A DNA stretch of 5,582 nucleotides from Paracoccaceae bacterium. GTDB lineage: Bacteria; Pseudomonadota; Alphaproteobacteria; Rhodobacterales; Rhodobacteraceae. Positions 1 to 5,582 of this stretch are shown here, piece by piece (the first letter of the stretch is position 1; each line of letters opens with the position of its first letter). The notes under the pieces are model-generated. The model did not search any database. It saw only the letters and a list, made by a program, of their open reading frames with translations, and was not told the DNA's origin. The stretch spans positions 586 to 6,167 of the forward strand of contig JALWQC010000240.1 of assembly GCA_027080755.1 (NCBI GenBank), written 5' to 3'. A program made the position numbers and the translations under genes.

Positions 1-156
1 GGATATAGCGGTCCAGGGTTTTCACCGGGGGCGGAGGAAGAAAAACACCAGGTTCAGCACCAACGTGAGGAGGAGGGAGAGGAGGATGGAGGTACCGAGG
101 GGAATCCAGACGGTGACGGAATCCTTCCGGATCACGAAATCCAGGGGGGAACCTGA
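1..156 (+). CDS. Partial acidic ORF, probably the middle of FliK before a frame change
   Basis: This frame enters from the left edge and ends at a TGA at 154-156. It encodes about 51 residues, rich in Glu, Asp and Gly, including an EEEGEEDGG stretch and ending in HEIQGGT. Such low-complexity acidic sequence is typical of the long variable linker between the N-terminal secretion/ruler part and the C-terminal domain of FliK. The competing frame over bases 62-100 would need a run of AGG arginine codons, which makes that frame unlikely as coding there. I therefore infer that this is the upstream part of the same fliK gene, whose C-terminal domain continues in the next frame. It could instead be the true 3' end of a separate upstream gene; the window edge hides its start. 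Confidence 0.45.
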   Translation, partial: GYSGPGFSPGAEEEKHQVQHQREEEGEEDGGTEGNPDGDGILPDHEIQGGT

Positions 157-742
157 CGTTCAGAGGAAGCCGATGGATGTCAAAACCAGCCCTGAAATTC
201 TGCCCAAGGATGCGCCGCAAACGGGAAAACCGGAACCCTTGAACGGCATTTTCGAAAACCGGCCCGGGCATACCCCCGAGAGCCTTTCGCCACCCCCCGA
301 ACCATCAAACCGCCACACAGTTTCCCCACCGACGGCCCCACGGCACATCATTGCAGATGTCCGCCCCAACAATCTGGTGCAGCATGTCAGCTCCATGATC
401 GGGCAACGCAGCGAGGGGCGGTTTGAAATACGGCTCGACCCCCCCGAGCTCGGCAGGGTGGTAATCTCGATTTCCCATACGGACACGGGGATAAATGCCC
501 ACGTTGTGGCCGATAAGGCAGATGTCGTCGATTTTCTGAAACGTCACGCGGACATTTTTTCCCGCGAGCTGGGTCGGGGGGATCTGGGCAACGCATCGCT
601 GGATTTTTCCCAAAACCGGCAGCCGCAAAACGCCCCGCCGGAGCATGAATTTACCTTCCTTGAACAGGCCGATCCTGTTCCGCCCCAAAACAGGGCAGGC
701 GCCCTGCGCCAGGATTCCAGCAAACTCGACATTCGTTTATAA
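86..742 (+). CDS. fliK: Flagellar hook-length control protein FliK, C-terminal part
   Basis: FliK is exported by the flagellar type III apparatus. It measures the hook and, through its C-terminal domain acting on FlhB, switches export from hook to filament subunits. The conserved Flg_hook domain lies at about bases 365-625. Its hallmark LDPPELG motif is at 434-454, followed by alternating hydrophobic strand residues (RVVISI) and a helix with VVDFLKRHADIF. A polar, Pro/Gln-rich tail ends at TAA 740-742. Upstream is a Pro-rich linker. The frame is open to the left edge, so the start is uncertain. ATG 86 has an AGGAGG-rich purine tract 9 bases upstream, ATG 173 has GAGGA at 163-167, and GTG 65 has no good site. 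About 220 residues is short for FliK, which is usually 350 to over 500, so the N-terminal half must lie upstream in another frame (see 1-156). flgD follows after 11 bases, so the two are probably one operon. Confidence 0.8.
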   Translation: MEVPRGIQTVTESFRITKSRGEPDVQRKPMDVKTSPEILPKDAPQTGKPEPLNGIFENRPGHTPESLSPPPEPSNRHTVSPPTAPRHIIADVRPNNLVQHVSSMIGQRSEGRFEIRLDPPELGRVVISISHTDTGINAHVVADKADVVDFLKRHADIFSRELGRGDLGNASLDFSQNRQPQNAPPEHEFTFLEQADPVPPQNRAGALRQDSSKLDIRL

Positions 743-743
743 C

Positions 744-749
744 AGGAGG
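744..749 (+). promoter_or_regulatory. Shine-Dalgarno site of flgD
   Basis: A full AGGAGG sits 4 bases before the ATG at 754, directly after the fliK stop codon. It fixes the flgD start and suggests that flgD is translated strongly and independently of fliK. Confidence 0.8.
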
Positions 750-753
750 CAAA

Positions 754-1419
754 ATGCAAACCGTTACCAACACCCCCGCACCCCAAACCAACGGGGCCTA
801 CCCCTCGCAAACCCCTGAAACCCCGACGGCAACCGGTGGGGATTTCGAAACATTTCTGACCTTGTTAACCGCACAAATGCGGAATCAGGATCCGATGAAG
901 CCGATGGATTCCCCCGCCTTTGTCGCCCAGCTGGCCAGCTTTTCCGCTGTTGAACAGCAGGTCAAAACCAACACCTATCTTGAAAGCATGTTGGGGGCTA
1001 TTTCGAATACTTCCGGCAACAACATCAGTGACTGGATCGGAAAAGAGGTCCGCCACACCGGTTCCGGCTATTTTTCAGGGCAGCCCAAAGAAATCGCCGT
1101 TTCAATCAAGCCCGAAGCGGATCGCGCCGATCTGGTTATTCACAACGCTTCGGGAATCGAAGTCGATCGAATTCCCCTAAACCCTGCCGCACAGGCTGTT
1201 TTGTGGCCCCAAAATACCGGCATCACCCCACCCGTCGGGGCATATAGCTTTAGCGTCGAAAACTTCAAAGATGACCAGAGCATCGGCACATCGGATGCGG
1301 AAACCTATGATCTGGTCAATGAGGTGCGTATCGGTTCAAACGACAGCAACCTTGTACTGGAAGGGGGGATCGATATTCCGGTTTCCGGGGTGTCCTCTAT
1401 CAGGGCAGCACAGACCTGA
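754..1419 (+). CDS. flgD: Flagellar hook assembly (hook cap) protein FlgD
   Basis: FlgD forms the temporary cap at the tip of the growing hook, where it lets exported FlgE subunits polymerise; it acts outside the cell after type III export. The protein has 221 residues, the usual size. Residues 1-30 are a disordered Thr/Pro/Gln-rich export segment. Residues 31-80 are the FlgD N-terminal domain, with FLTLLTAQMRNQDPMKPMDS (34-53) and then FVAQLASFSAVEQQ (56-69), the most conserved stretch in the family. Residues 92-220 are the beta-rich part: a start resembling the family's conserved G-x-x-V region (WIGKEVRHTG, 94-103), a FlgD Ig-like segment (about 110-170), and a closing strand region with VRIGSNDSNLVLEGG. 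The start is set by ATG 754 with AGGAGG 4 bases upstream. It lies 11 bases after fliK and faces the - strand motor genes. Nothing looks broken. Confidence 0.95.
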   Translation: MQTVTNTPAPQTNGAYPSQTPETPTATGGDFETFLTLLTAQMRNQDPMKPMDSPAFVAQLASFSAVEQQVKTNTYLESMLGAISNTSGNNISDWIGKEVRHTGSGYFSGQPKEIAVSIKPEADRADLVIHNASGIEVDRIPLNPAAQAVLWPQNTGITPPVGAYSFSVENFKDDQSIGTSDAETYDLVNEVRIGSNDSNLVLEGGIDIPVSGVSSIRAAQT

Positions 1420-1431
1420 AGGCAATATCTT

Positions 1432-1462
1432 CGGGGTGCGCTATTCAACTGGCGCATCCCCG
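1432..1462. repeat. Imperfect inverted repeat across the motK stop codon
   Basis: CGGGGTGCGC (1432-1441) can pair with GCGCATCCCCG (1452-1462), giving a 10-bp GC-rich stem with a single bulged T at 1457 and a 10-base loop. It spans the motK stop codon (TAG read from 1443 to 1441) and the flgD-motK gap. Neither strand has a clear T-run after the stem, so this is at most a weak terminator or a 3'-end stabilising hairpin. Confidence 0.4.
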
Positions 1463-3783
1463 GACTCAAGCAATGACGCCAGTTCATCCGAAACGGCGCT
1501 ACTTCTTTGCAGTAGCGCCGTTGTTTCTGCAAGGCTAGGCTTTGAATCCCCGCCGACGCCTTCCGGTTGCGGCGATACAGATGGCACAGCGGTGTGCAGC
1601 GATATTTTTTGCAAAATACGCGCCGCATAGGGATCCTGTTTTACGGCAAGCGCCCAGTCCCCGGGATACCACGCAAGATCGGGCTGGAAATGGTTTCCGT
1701 CCTCCAGCTTGCCAAGCTCGGCAAAAGCATGCTGGAAATCCCCCAGATTCAAAAATGCCTGAATTCTGGTTTCCACGCTCTCCTGCCCCTCGATATTTTC
1801 CAACACCGCCAATGCCTCTGCCGGATTAAAGTCTGCAAGGAGGGCCTTTGCCAAAATCAGATTTACGGCCCGGTCTTCTGTTGATTTATATGGCTCCAAC
1901 AGATCAATGGTCATATTCGGAAGGCCCGCTTCTATGAGCTTTTCACCAATATCGAGCATAAGGGGCTTCTTGTTTTTCACATTTTCAAGCAGGTATAGAT
2001 AGCTACTGACGGCCTTGACATAAGCAGCCGTACCATCGACTTCCGGCGACATTTCCCGGAAAATCTCACCCGCGACCTGATCCAGTATCCCGCTGTCCAG
2101 GCCAGCAATGCCCCTCTCTTTTGCAATCAGGTCCAGGGCAGCCAGTCCCCCGTGCGTTTTTTGCAGCCAGAGCCCCTCCAACCGGCGTAATGCGTAGCCA
2201 TCCTTTGTGCCCCGCACCTCGTCTGCCGCGGCCCCCAAATCGGCAACCAGCGAAAGGGGCGCGGGCTTGTCCTCTTCCAACAACATTTCCGCAAGCTCGA
2301 TCAGGGCCGTAATAGAGGCCCCGGAATTCCGCGAAACCAGATCCCTGTATATAACTTCGGCAGCATCTGTATTGCCTTCGTCCCGCGCCAGCCTTGCCGT
2401 AGCCAATTGCTCGAAATCGCTCTTTTCCCCTGGCGCGCGCTCCATTATTTCGGTCGCCAAACGGGCAGACCCGACAAGATTCAATTCCGTAAATGCCTGC
2501 ACCAGACGTGGCCCTATGGCACGGCGCACATCCGGCGGAAGTTCGGAAAATGCCGACAGGACAGTATTTTCTTTTACATCCCCTTCGGAAATATCCGGAT
2601 ACATCCCGACCAGAGACCAGAGTCCCGCAGCCCCCGCACATCCCGCCGCATTCACCAAGGGCCCGTCAGGCAAGGCCGAATCCCCGTCCATAACCCGCGC
2701 CATATCCCGCAACAAAGCCGCGTCGGGAATATCATCGGCATAATCTTTAAGGTATTCCAGCGCCTCCACTCCAAAACCGTAACGGATGTACAGCTTTACC
2801 AGTGCGGTCGCAGCCTCGGGATTCGGGGTGTCAAATTCCTTCAACAACCCGCTTCGCAACTTTGACAGCTGGTCCGAAAAGTCGCTGCCATCGCTCCAGG
2901 AAGCGATATCAAGACGCGCATCCGAGGGGCAGTTTTCCAACCCGAGGTTAGGGTTTTCGGAATGCTGGCGGCTGTCGCGCTCATAAACCGTCGTGATAAC
3001 AAACTGGTCTTCCACAGGGGTTTCCGGCGCAACCTCGGCCGGAGTCGGGGTTTCAGCTGTTTCGGCTTCCGGTTCTGTTTCCGGCGTGTCAACGGACGGA
3101 GCCCGACCCTCTTCAAAATCTACCAACCCCATCTCGGCCGCGAATGTCAGGCGTTCCAGAAGCTTGGTTCGGGCCTCGTCAACGGTGGTTTTCAGGTCAT
3201 CTTCCGCATTTCCGGCAACTTCATGGTTCACGTTAACCGGTAAAACCTCGGGAATCGGGGAATCCACAATTGTGCTTGGCTCCTCCAATGCCGGGGGGGG
3301 GCGGCGCAAGGCTTCGGGAAATGTATATGCTTCGTCCTGCGGCTCGGGTATTTGCGGCAAAGGCGGGATTGTCTGGCTTTCCTTGATGAATTCGAACACC
3401 GGATCGGGGGGCAAAGGACCGGTGCTATCCAGTATATCCACAACAATGTAGGCATTTTGATAGGCGTAGGCCTGTACATCACAAGGACAGGCCAGCGACA
3501 GGGTATACCGTGTTTCATCATGGTTTTTCGCCTGCGCAACAGACAGAAGCCGGGTTTTGGGGATTCTCTGGAAAACCGTGGAATCCTTGAAGGACAGGGA
3601 TGTATCTTTGAAAACCAGCGTTGCTTGCTGCGGCACTTGTTCAAGTGCCCAGTCTGTTGCCGGGTCTATCGCGAAAACCAGACGGGTGAAGCCTTCGTGT
3701 TCGCCGGATGTCACACGCACGGTTTTGGCGCCTGCAGCAGATGCCAGAAAAACCGCGAGCATAAACCAAAGTACACGAATCAT
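1441..3783 (-). CDS. motK: Exported 780-residue helical-repeat motor accessory protein, MotK-like
   Basis: What is seen: a signal peptide (residues 1-19, hydrophobic core LWFMLAVFLASA, likely cut after AGA); a beta-rich domain at about 20-118 with a CPC motif (99-101) that loosely resembles an AMIN-type fold; a Pro/Glu-rich linker (about 120-265, including PPP at 162-164 and a TPETEPEAETAET run); then alpha-helical repeats from about 290 to 730, with TPR-like pairs near 325-348, 462-502 and 638-690. Further cysteines are at 285 and 382. The start is ATG 3783, overlapping the motA stop (ATGA), so translation is probably coupled; no strong ribosome site is visible. Known, from memory: in the Fla2 system of Cereibacter sphaeroides, periplasmic TPR protein MotK and MotE are needed for rotation and contact the stator MotB2; rhizobial MotC plays a comparable periplasmic role. 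Inferred: the size, export signal, repeats and motE-motA context fit MotK. The symbol is therefore tentative. Confidence 0.62.
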   Translation of the reverse strand: MIRVLWFMLAVFLASAAGAKTVRVTSGEHEGFTRLVFAIDPATDWALEQVPQQATLVFKDTSLSFKDSTVFQRIPKTRLLSVAQAKNHDETRYTLSLACPCDVQAYAYQNAYIVVDILDSTGPLPPDPVFEFIKESQTIPPLPQIPEPQDEAYTFPEALRRPPPALEEPSTIVDSPIPEVLPVNVNHEVAGNAEDDLKTTVDEARTKLLERLTFAAEMGLVDFEEGRAPSVDTPETEPEAETAETPTPAEVAPETPVEDQFVITTVYERDSRQHSENPNLGLENCPSDARLDIASWSDGSDFSDQLSKLRSGLLKEFDTPNPEAATALVKLYIRYGFGVEALEYLKDYADDIPDAALLRDMARVMDGDSALPDGPLVNAAGCAGAAGLWSLVGMYPDISEGDVKENTVLSAFSELPPDVRRAIGPRLVQAFTELNLVGSARLATEIMERAPGEKSDFEQLATARLARDEGNTDAAEVIYRDLVSRNSGASITALIELAEMLLEEDKPAPLSLVADLGAAADEVRGTKDGYALRRLEGLWLQKTHGGLAALDLIAKERGIAGLDSGILDQVAGEIFREMSPEVDGTAAYVKAVSSYLYLLENVKNKKPLMLDIGEKLIEAGLPNMTIDLLEPYKSTEDRAVNLILAKALLADFNPAEALAVLENIEGQESVETRIQAFLNLGDFQHAFAELGKLEDGNHFQPDLAWYPGDWALAVKQDPYAARILQKISLHTAVPSVSPQPEGVGGDSKPSLAETTALLQRSSAVSDELASLLESGDAPVE
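1492..1526 (+). terminator. Intrinsic terminator of the fliK-flgD transcript, inside motK
   Basis: AACGGCGCTAC (1492-1502) and GTAGCGCCGTT (1512-1522) form a perfect 11-bp stem with a 9-base loop. On the + strand the stem is followed by TTGTTT (1521-1526). This is a classic intrinsic terminator about 73 bases past the flgD stop. It lies entirely within the 3' coding end of the opposing motK gene (codons for about residues 753-764). Read on the - strand the hairpin is followed only by TTTCGG, and translating ribosomes would melt it, so it should act mainly on the flgD side. Confidence 0.75.
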
Positions 3784-4652
3784 GCAGCTATACTCTGTTT
3801 CGCGTCTTTCAGGGCCTGCTCCAGATCATCAAAGCTGGGCCGCAGGTGGCCGGGGGAATTTTGGCGCCCGACTTCGACACAAATATTGGGGGAATGGCTA
3901 TACAGGCTGGCAACCAGCACCTCGCGGATAAGGTTGTAGAAGTTCTGTTCTTCCTGAATCGCGGCCTCGACCTTTGTGGCAAAGGGGCCGACAAGACCAT
4001 AAGCCAGAAAAACCCCCATAAATGTCCCGACCAGCGCGCCGCCGATCATGGCCCCCAGAACCGAGGGGGGCTGATCGATGGATCCCATGGTTTTGATAAC
4101 CCCCAGAACCGCCGCCACAATGCCCAGGGCCGGCAGGCCGTCCGCCATCGCGGCAAGGGCGTGGCTGGAATGAAGGGCATGTTCCAGATTCGCCTCTATC
4201 CGCTTTTCGAGAACTTCCTCCACCTGATGCGGATCGTCGTAATTCATTGTGGCCGAGCGCAGGGTGTCACAAATCAGCTCCACCGCTTCCTTGTCCTGCT
4301 GGATTTTCGGATAGGCCCCGAAAACCGCTGATTCCGAAGGGTTTTCAATGTGGGGTTCGATGTCTGCCGGGTTTTTCCGCAGTATGCGAATCAGGGTAAA
4401 AAGCAGGCACATCAGATCCTGATAATCCTGCTGTTTCCATTTCGAGCCCTTGAAAACCTTCCCGAGATCCTTGACCGTATGTTTTACCGTGGACATATCG
4501 TTGCCTATCAAAAAGGCCCCGACAGCCGCGCCGCCGATTACGATCATCTCGTGCGGAATCGCCTCTAACACGACAAGAAGATGGCCGCCGGATAGCGCGT
4601 AGCCCCCGAAAACCATTACAAAAATCACGATAATGCCAATAATTCCGATCAT
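3780..4652 (-). CDS. motA: Flagellar stator protein MotA
   Basis: MotA is the inner-membrane stator subunit that, with MotB, forms the ion channel and drives the rotor through its cytoplasmic loop. The 290 residues match the usual length (E. coli about 295) and align end to end. TM1 is at about 2-20 (IIGIIVIFVMVFGGYALSGG) and TM2 at about 33-50. The cytoplasmic loop carries the family signature IENPSESAVFGAYPKI (102-117), and TM3 and TM4 lie at about 172-190 and 200-222. The two functional prolines are present: Pro174 in LPALGIVAAVLG (E. coli Pro173) and Pro223 in GLVGPFATKVE (E. coli Pro222). Glu99 matches the rotor-contacting Glu98; Arg92 is the nearest match to Arg90, one residue closer. 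The ATG at 4652 is preceded by AAGGCGG about 4 bases upstream. A 76-base gap separates it from motE, and its TGA overlaps the motK ATG by four bases. No motB is adjacent. Confidence 0.95.
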   Translation of the reverse strand: MIGIIGIIVIFVMVFGGYALSGGHLLVVLEAIPHEMIVIGGAAVGAFLIGNDMSTVKHTVKDLGKVFKGSKWKQQDYQDLMCLLFTLIRILRKNPADIEPHIENPSESAVFGAYPKIQQDKEAVELICDTLRSATMNYDDPHQVEEVLEKRIEANLEHALHSSHALAAMADGLPALGIVAAVLGVIKTMGSIDQPPSVLGAMIGGALVGTFMGVFLAYGLVGPFATKVEAAIQEEQNFYNLIREVLVASLYSHSPNICVEVGRQNSPGHLRPSFDDLEQALKDAKQSIAA

Positions 4653-4656
4653 TTTT

Positions 4657-4664
4657 CCGCCTTA
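4657..4664 (-). promoter_or_regulatory. Shine-Dalgarno-like site of motA
   Basis: Read on the - strand, AAGGCGGA lies four bases before the motA ATG (4652-4650). It differs from AAGGAGG at one base and supports this start codon. Confidence 0.5.
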
Positions 4665-4701
4665 AGGTCAACTTCGGGTTTCATCCCATATTGAAGCCGA
4701 A

Positions 4702-4724
4702 CAGGTTAAGATTACGCTAACCTG
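4702..4724. promoter_or_regulatory. Palindrome with near-consensus CtrA box upstream of motA
   Basis: CAGGTTA (4702-4708) and TAACCTG (4718-4724) are perfect inverted repeats around a 9-base centre. The same segment reads TTAA-N7-CTAA (4706-4720) on the + strand and TTAG-N7-TTAA on the motA strand. That is one base from the TTAA-N7-TTAA box of CtrA, the response regulator controlling flagellar genes in many alphaproteobacteria. It sits in the only sizeable gap of the - strand gene group, starting 49 bases before the motA ATG. No T-run follows on the motA strand, so a terminator is unlikely. A convincing -10 element is not evident (TATGGG at about 4684-4689 is the best). Confidence 0.4.
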
Positions 4725-4728
4725 CCAA

Positions 4729-5304
4729 CTATTCTTTCGGGGCACGGGCATTGCGCCCCGCCATCACAACACTGATCGCATAGGCCTTTTCCGCCGACAT
4801 CTCCGACAGAATTCCGGCCGCCGATTGCGGCTTCATCCGGGAAAGAAAGCCGGCGGCAAAGCTCATATCCATCGTCTCGAAAATTCCCGCCGCATTCTTC
4901 GGTTTCATGTTTTCGTAAACCTCGGTCAAACGATTAAGGTCATTTTCGGCAGCACTGTCGGCAATAGCCAGTGTCCCGGCCAGCTTTTCCTGCGCGGCCT
5001 TCAGATCCGCCATTTCGGCCGCGACCCGCTTTTCAATCTGGTCCCGCGTCAGGCGACGTTCCGCCATCTCGCGTTCGCGTTTTTCCAGCTGGTCCTGACG
5101 TTCTTTGATGCTGGCCAGCAGCGGGGCGACATCGGGCGGGGATTCGCATTGTGCCGGTTCGGGCGCCGGGGCCTTGTCCGGTTCGGATATCAGACTTTCG
5201 GCAATAGCCATCCCGTGCGTCCCAAGCCGCAAACCGGCGGACAAAAGGAACGCCAGCAGGATCAACTGAACGGGGCCGATACCCCTTTTGCGCGGGGGGG
5301 GCAT
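4729..5304 (-). CDS. motE: MotE family protein (MgtE-N-like), stator accessory or chaperone
   Basis: What is seen: 191 residues. A short basic N-terminus (PPPRKRG) is followed by one membrane segment or uncleaved signal at about 11-24, then a Pro/Glu-rich spacer (40-60). A charged coiled coil runs at about 62-112 (KERQDQLEKREREMAERRL). The C-terminal helical module at 125-183 has two tandem units, MKPKNAAGIFE (133-143) and MKPQSAAGILSEM (157-169), typical of MgtE-N-like repeats in MotE proteins. Known: in Sinorhizobium, MotE is a periplasmic chaperone specific for MotC; in Cereibacter Fla2, MotE is reported as needed for rotation. Inferred: it serves the large exported protein encoded two genes downstream. 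The start ATG directly abuts the upstream stop (TAGATG), so translation is probably coupled. Codons 2-4 (CCC CCC CCG) form a run of eight C bases right after the ATG. The stop is TAG at 4731-4729. Confidence 0.8.
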   Translation of the reverse strand: MPPPRKRGIGPVQLILLAFLLSAGLRLGTHGMAIAESLISEPDKAPAPEPAQCESPPDVAPLLASIKERQDQLEKREREMAERRLTRDQIEKRVAAEMADLKAAQEKLAGTLAIADSAAENDLNRLTEVYENMKPKNAAGIFETMDMSFAAGFLSRMKPQSAAGILSEMSAEKAYAISVVMAGRNARAPKE

Positions 5305-5582
5305 CTAACCCGCCGCCCTTTTCATGCGGGTTTTTGCGGATATATCCGCACCGGATGCGGAGTTTTCATGCAGGGTGGCCAGCAACAATTCCAACCGTCC
5401 GGCGGCGATTTCCGCACGCGAGGTCATGGCCGCCAGATCCTTGACCGACGCGCCGGAAACCTGTCTGGCCGCATCAACCGAGGTTTTCATTTCGTCCACC
5501 TGCCGTGACAGGGCCGTAATCGCCCCGCCCAGACCGGAATCAAGGTCCGTCAGCCGTCTCATCCGGCGCGACAGTATATAAC
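5305..5582 (-). CDS. Small coiled-coil flagellar-cluster protein, DUF6468-like, C-terminal part
   Basis: The reading frame runs to the right edge of the window without a stop. An internal ATG at 5562 would give 85 residues, but the residues before it (YILSRR) continue naturally. The visible part starts with YILSRRMRRLTDLDSGLGGA, like the exit of a membrane segment followed by a basic patch. A helical, coiled-coil-like region then contains LSRQVDEMKTSVDAARQ and LAAMTSRAEIAAGRLELLLATL, ending in a basic tail (KTRMKRAAG). This pattern resembles the small single-pass DUF6468 proteins that often sit directly upstream of motE in alphaproteobacterial flagellar clusters. I recognise the family by pattern and position only, and its function is unknown. 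If correct, about 40-60 N-terminal residues with a membrane helix lie outside the window. Its TAG stop touches the motE ATG, so the two are probably translated together. Confidence 0.55.
   Translation of the reverse strand, partial: YILSRRMRRLTDLDSGLGGAITALSRQVDEMKTSVDAARQVSGASVKDLAAMTSRAEIAAGRLELLLATLHENSASGADISAKTRMKRAAG

Noticed and set aside
1271..1630. + strand ORF running past the flgD stop
   Set aside because: It is out of frame with FlgD, whose full domain set ends normally at 1419, and it continues antisense into motK.
2066..2641. Long - strand ORF overlapping motK in another frame
   Set aside because: It lies wholly inside motK, is Arg/Gly/Cys-rich and shows no domain; motK has a coherent exported repeat protein in its own frame.
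3352..3939. + strand ORF antisense to motK and motA
   Set aside because: It crosses two well-supported genes, is rich in Arg, Cys and Gly, and has no recognisable motif.
3846..4331. 161-residue + strand ORF antisense to motA
   Set aside because: MotA on the other strand matches its family from end to end; this frame has biased Gly/Arg/His composition only.
4702..4724. Intrinsic terminator between motE and motA
   Set aside because: The stem is short (7 bp) and no T-run follows it on the - strand; a protein-binding palindrome fits better.
4825..5508. 227-residue + strand ORF antisense to motE
   Set aside because: It is antisense to MotE, which has clear family repeats; the ORF is low-complexity in Gly, Arg, Gln and His, typical of a shadow frame.
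1..5582. tRNA, rRNA, CRISPR array, insertion sequence or attachment site
   Set aside because: The window is almost fully occupied by flagellar genes, and no regular spaced repeats, transposase motifs or RNA-like folds were seen.

Overview
The window is a flagellar gene segment from an alphaproteobacterium, most likely of the Rhodobacterales (Roseobacter/Rhodobacter type). This rests on gene content: fliK-flgD facing a group made of a DUF6468-like small protein, MotE, MotA and a large periplasmic repeat protein. Species cannot be named from sequence alone.

Layout: on the + strand, positions 1-742 hold FliK (hook-length control) and 754-1419 hold FlgD (hook cap). FliK has a reading-frame problem near its visible 5' part. 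An acidic, linker-like frame entering from the left edge stops at 156, while the conserved C-terminal hook domain is in the next frame, open from the left edge to 742. On the - strand, read from the right edge, come the C-terminal part of a small coiled-coil protein (5582-5305), MotE (5304-4729), MotA (4652-3780) and a 780-residue exported helical-repeat protein (3783-1441). The two groups converge, with only 21 bases between the flgD and motK stop codons.

The - strand genes are tightly packed. The small-protein stop abuts the motE start (TAGATG), and the motA stop overlaps the next start (ATGA). The one real gap is the 76 bases between motE and motA. It holds a palindrome that also reads as a near-consensus CtrA box, so motA and the gene after it may have their own promoter.

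Together the genes build the hook (FliK, FlgD) and make it turn. MotA is the cytoplasmic-membrane stator subunit. MotE and the 780-residue protein look like the alphaproteobacterial accessory stator factors MotE and MotK. The partner stator subunit MotB is not here. The points most worth a second look are the fliK frame change, a strong terminator hairpin for the flgD transcript buried inside the opposing motK coding end, the motA upstream palindrome, and long poly-C tracts in motE and motK. There are no RNA genes, mobile elements or CRISPR arrays, and no gene-free stretch over 300 bases.
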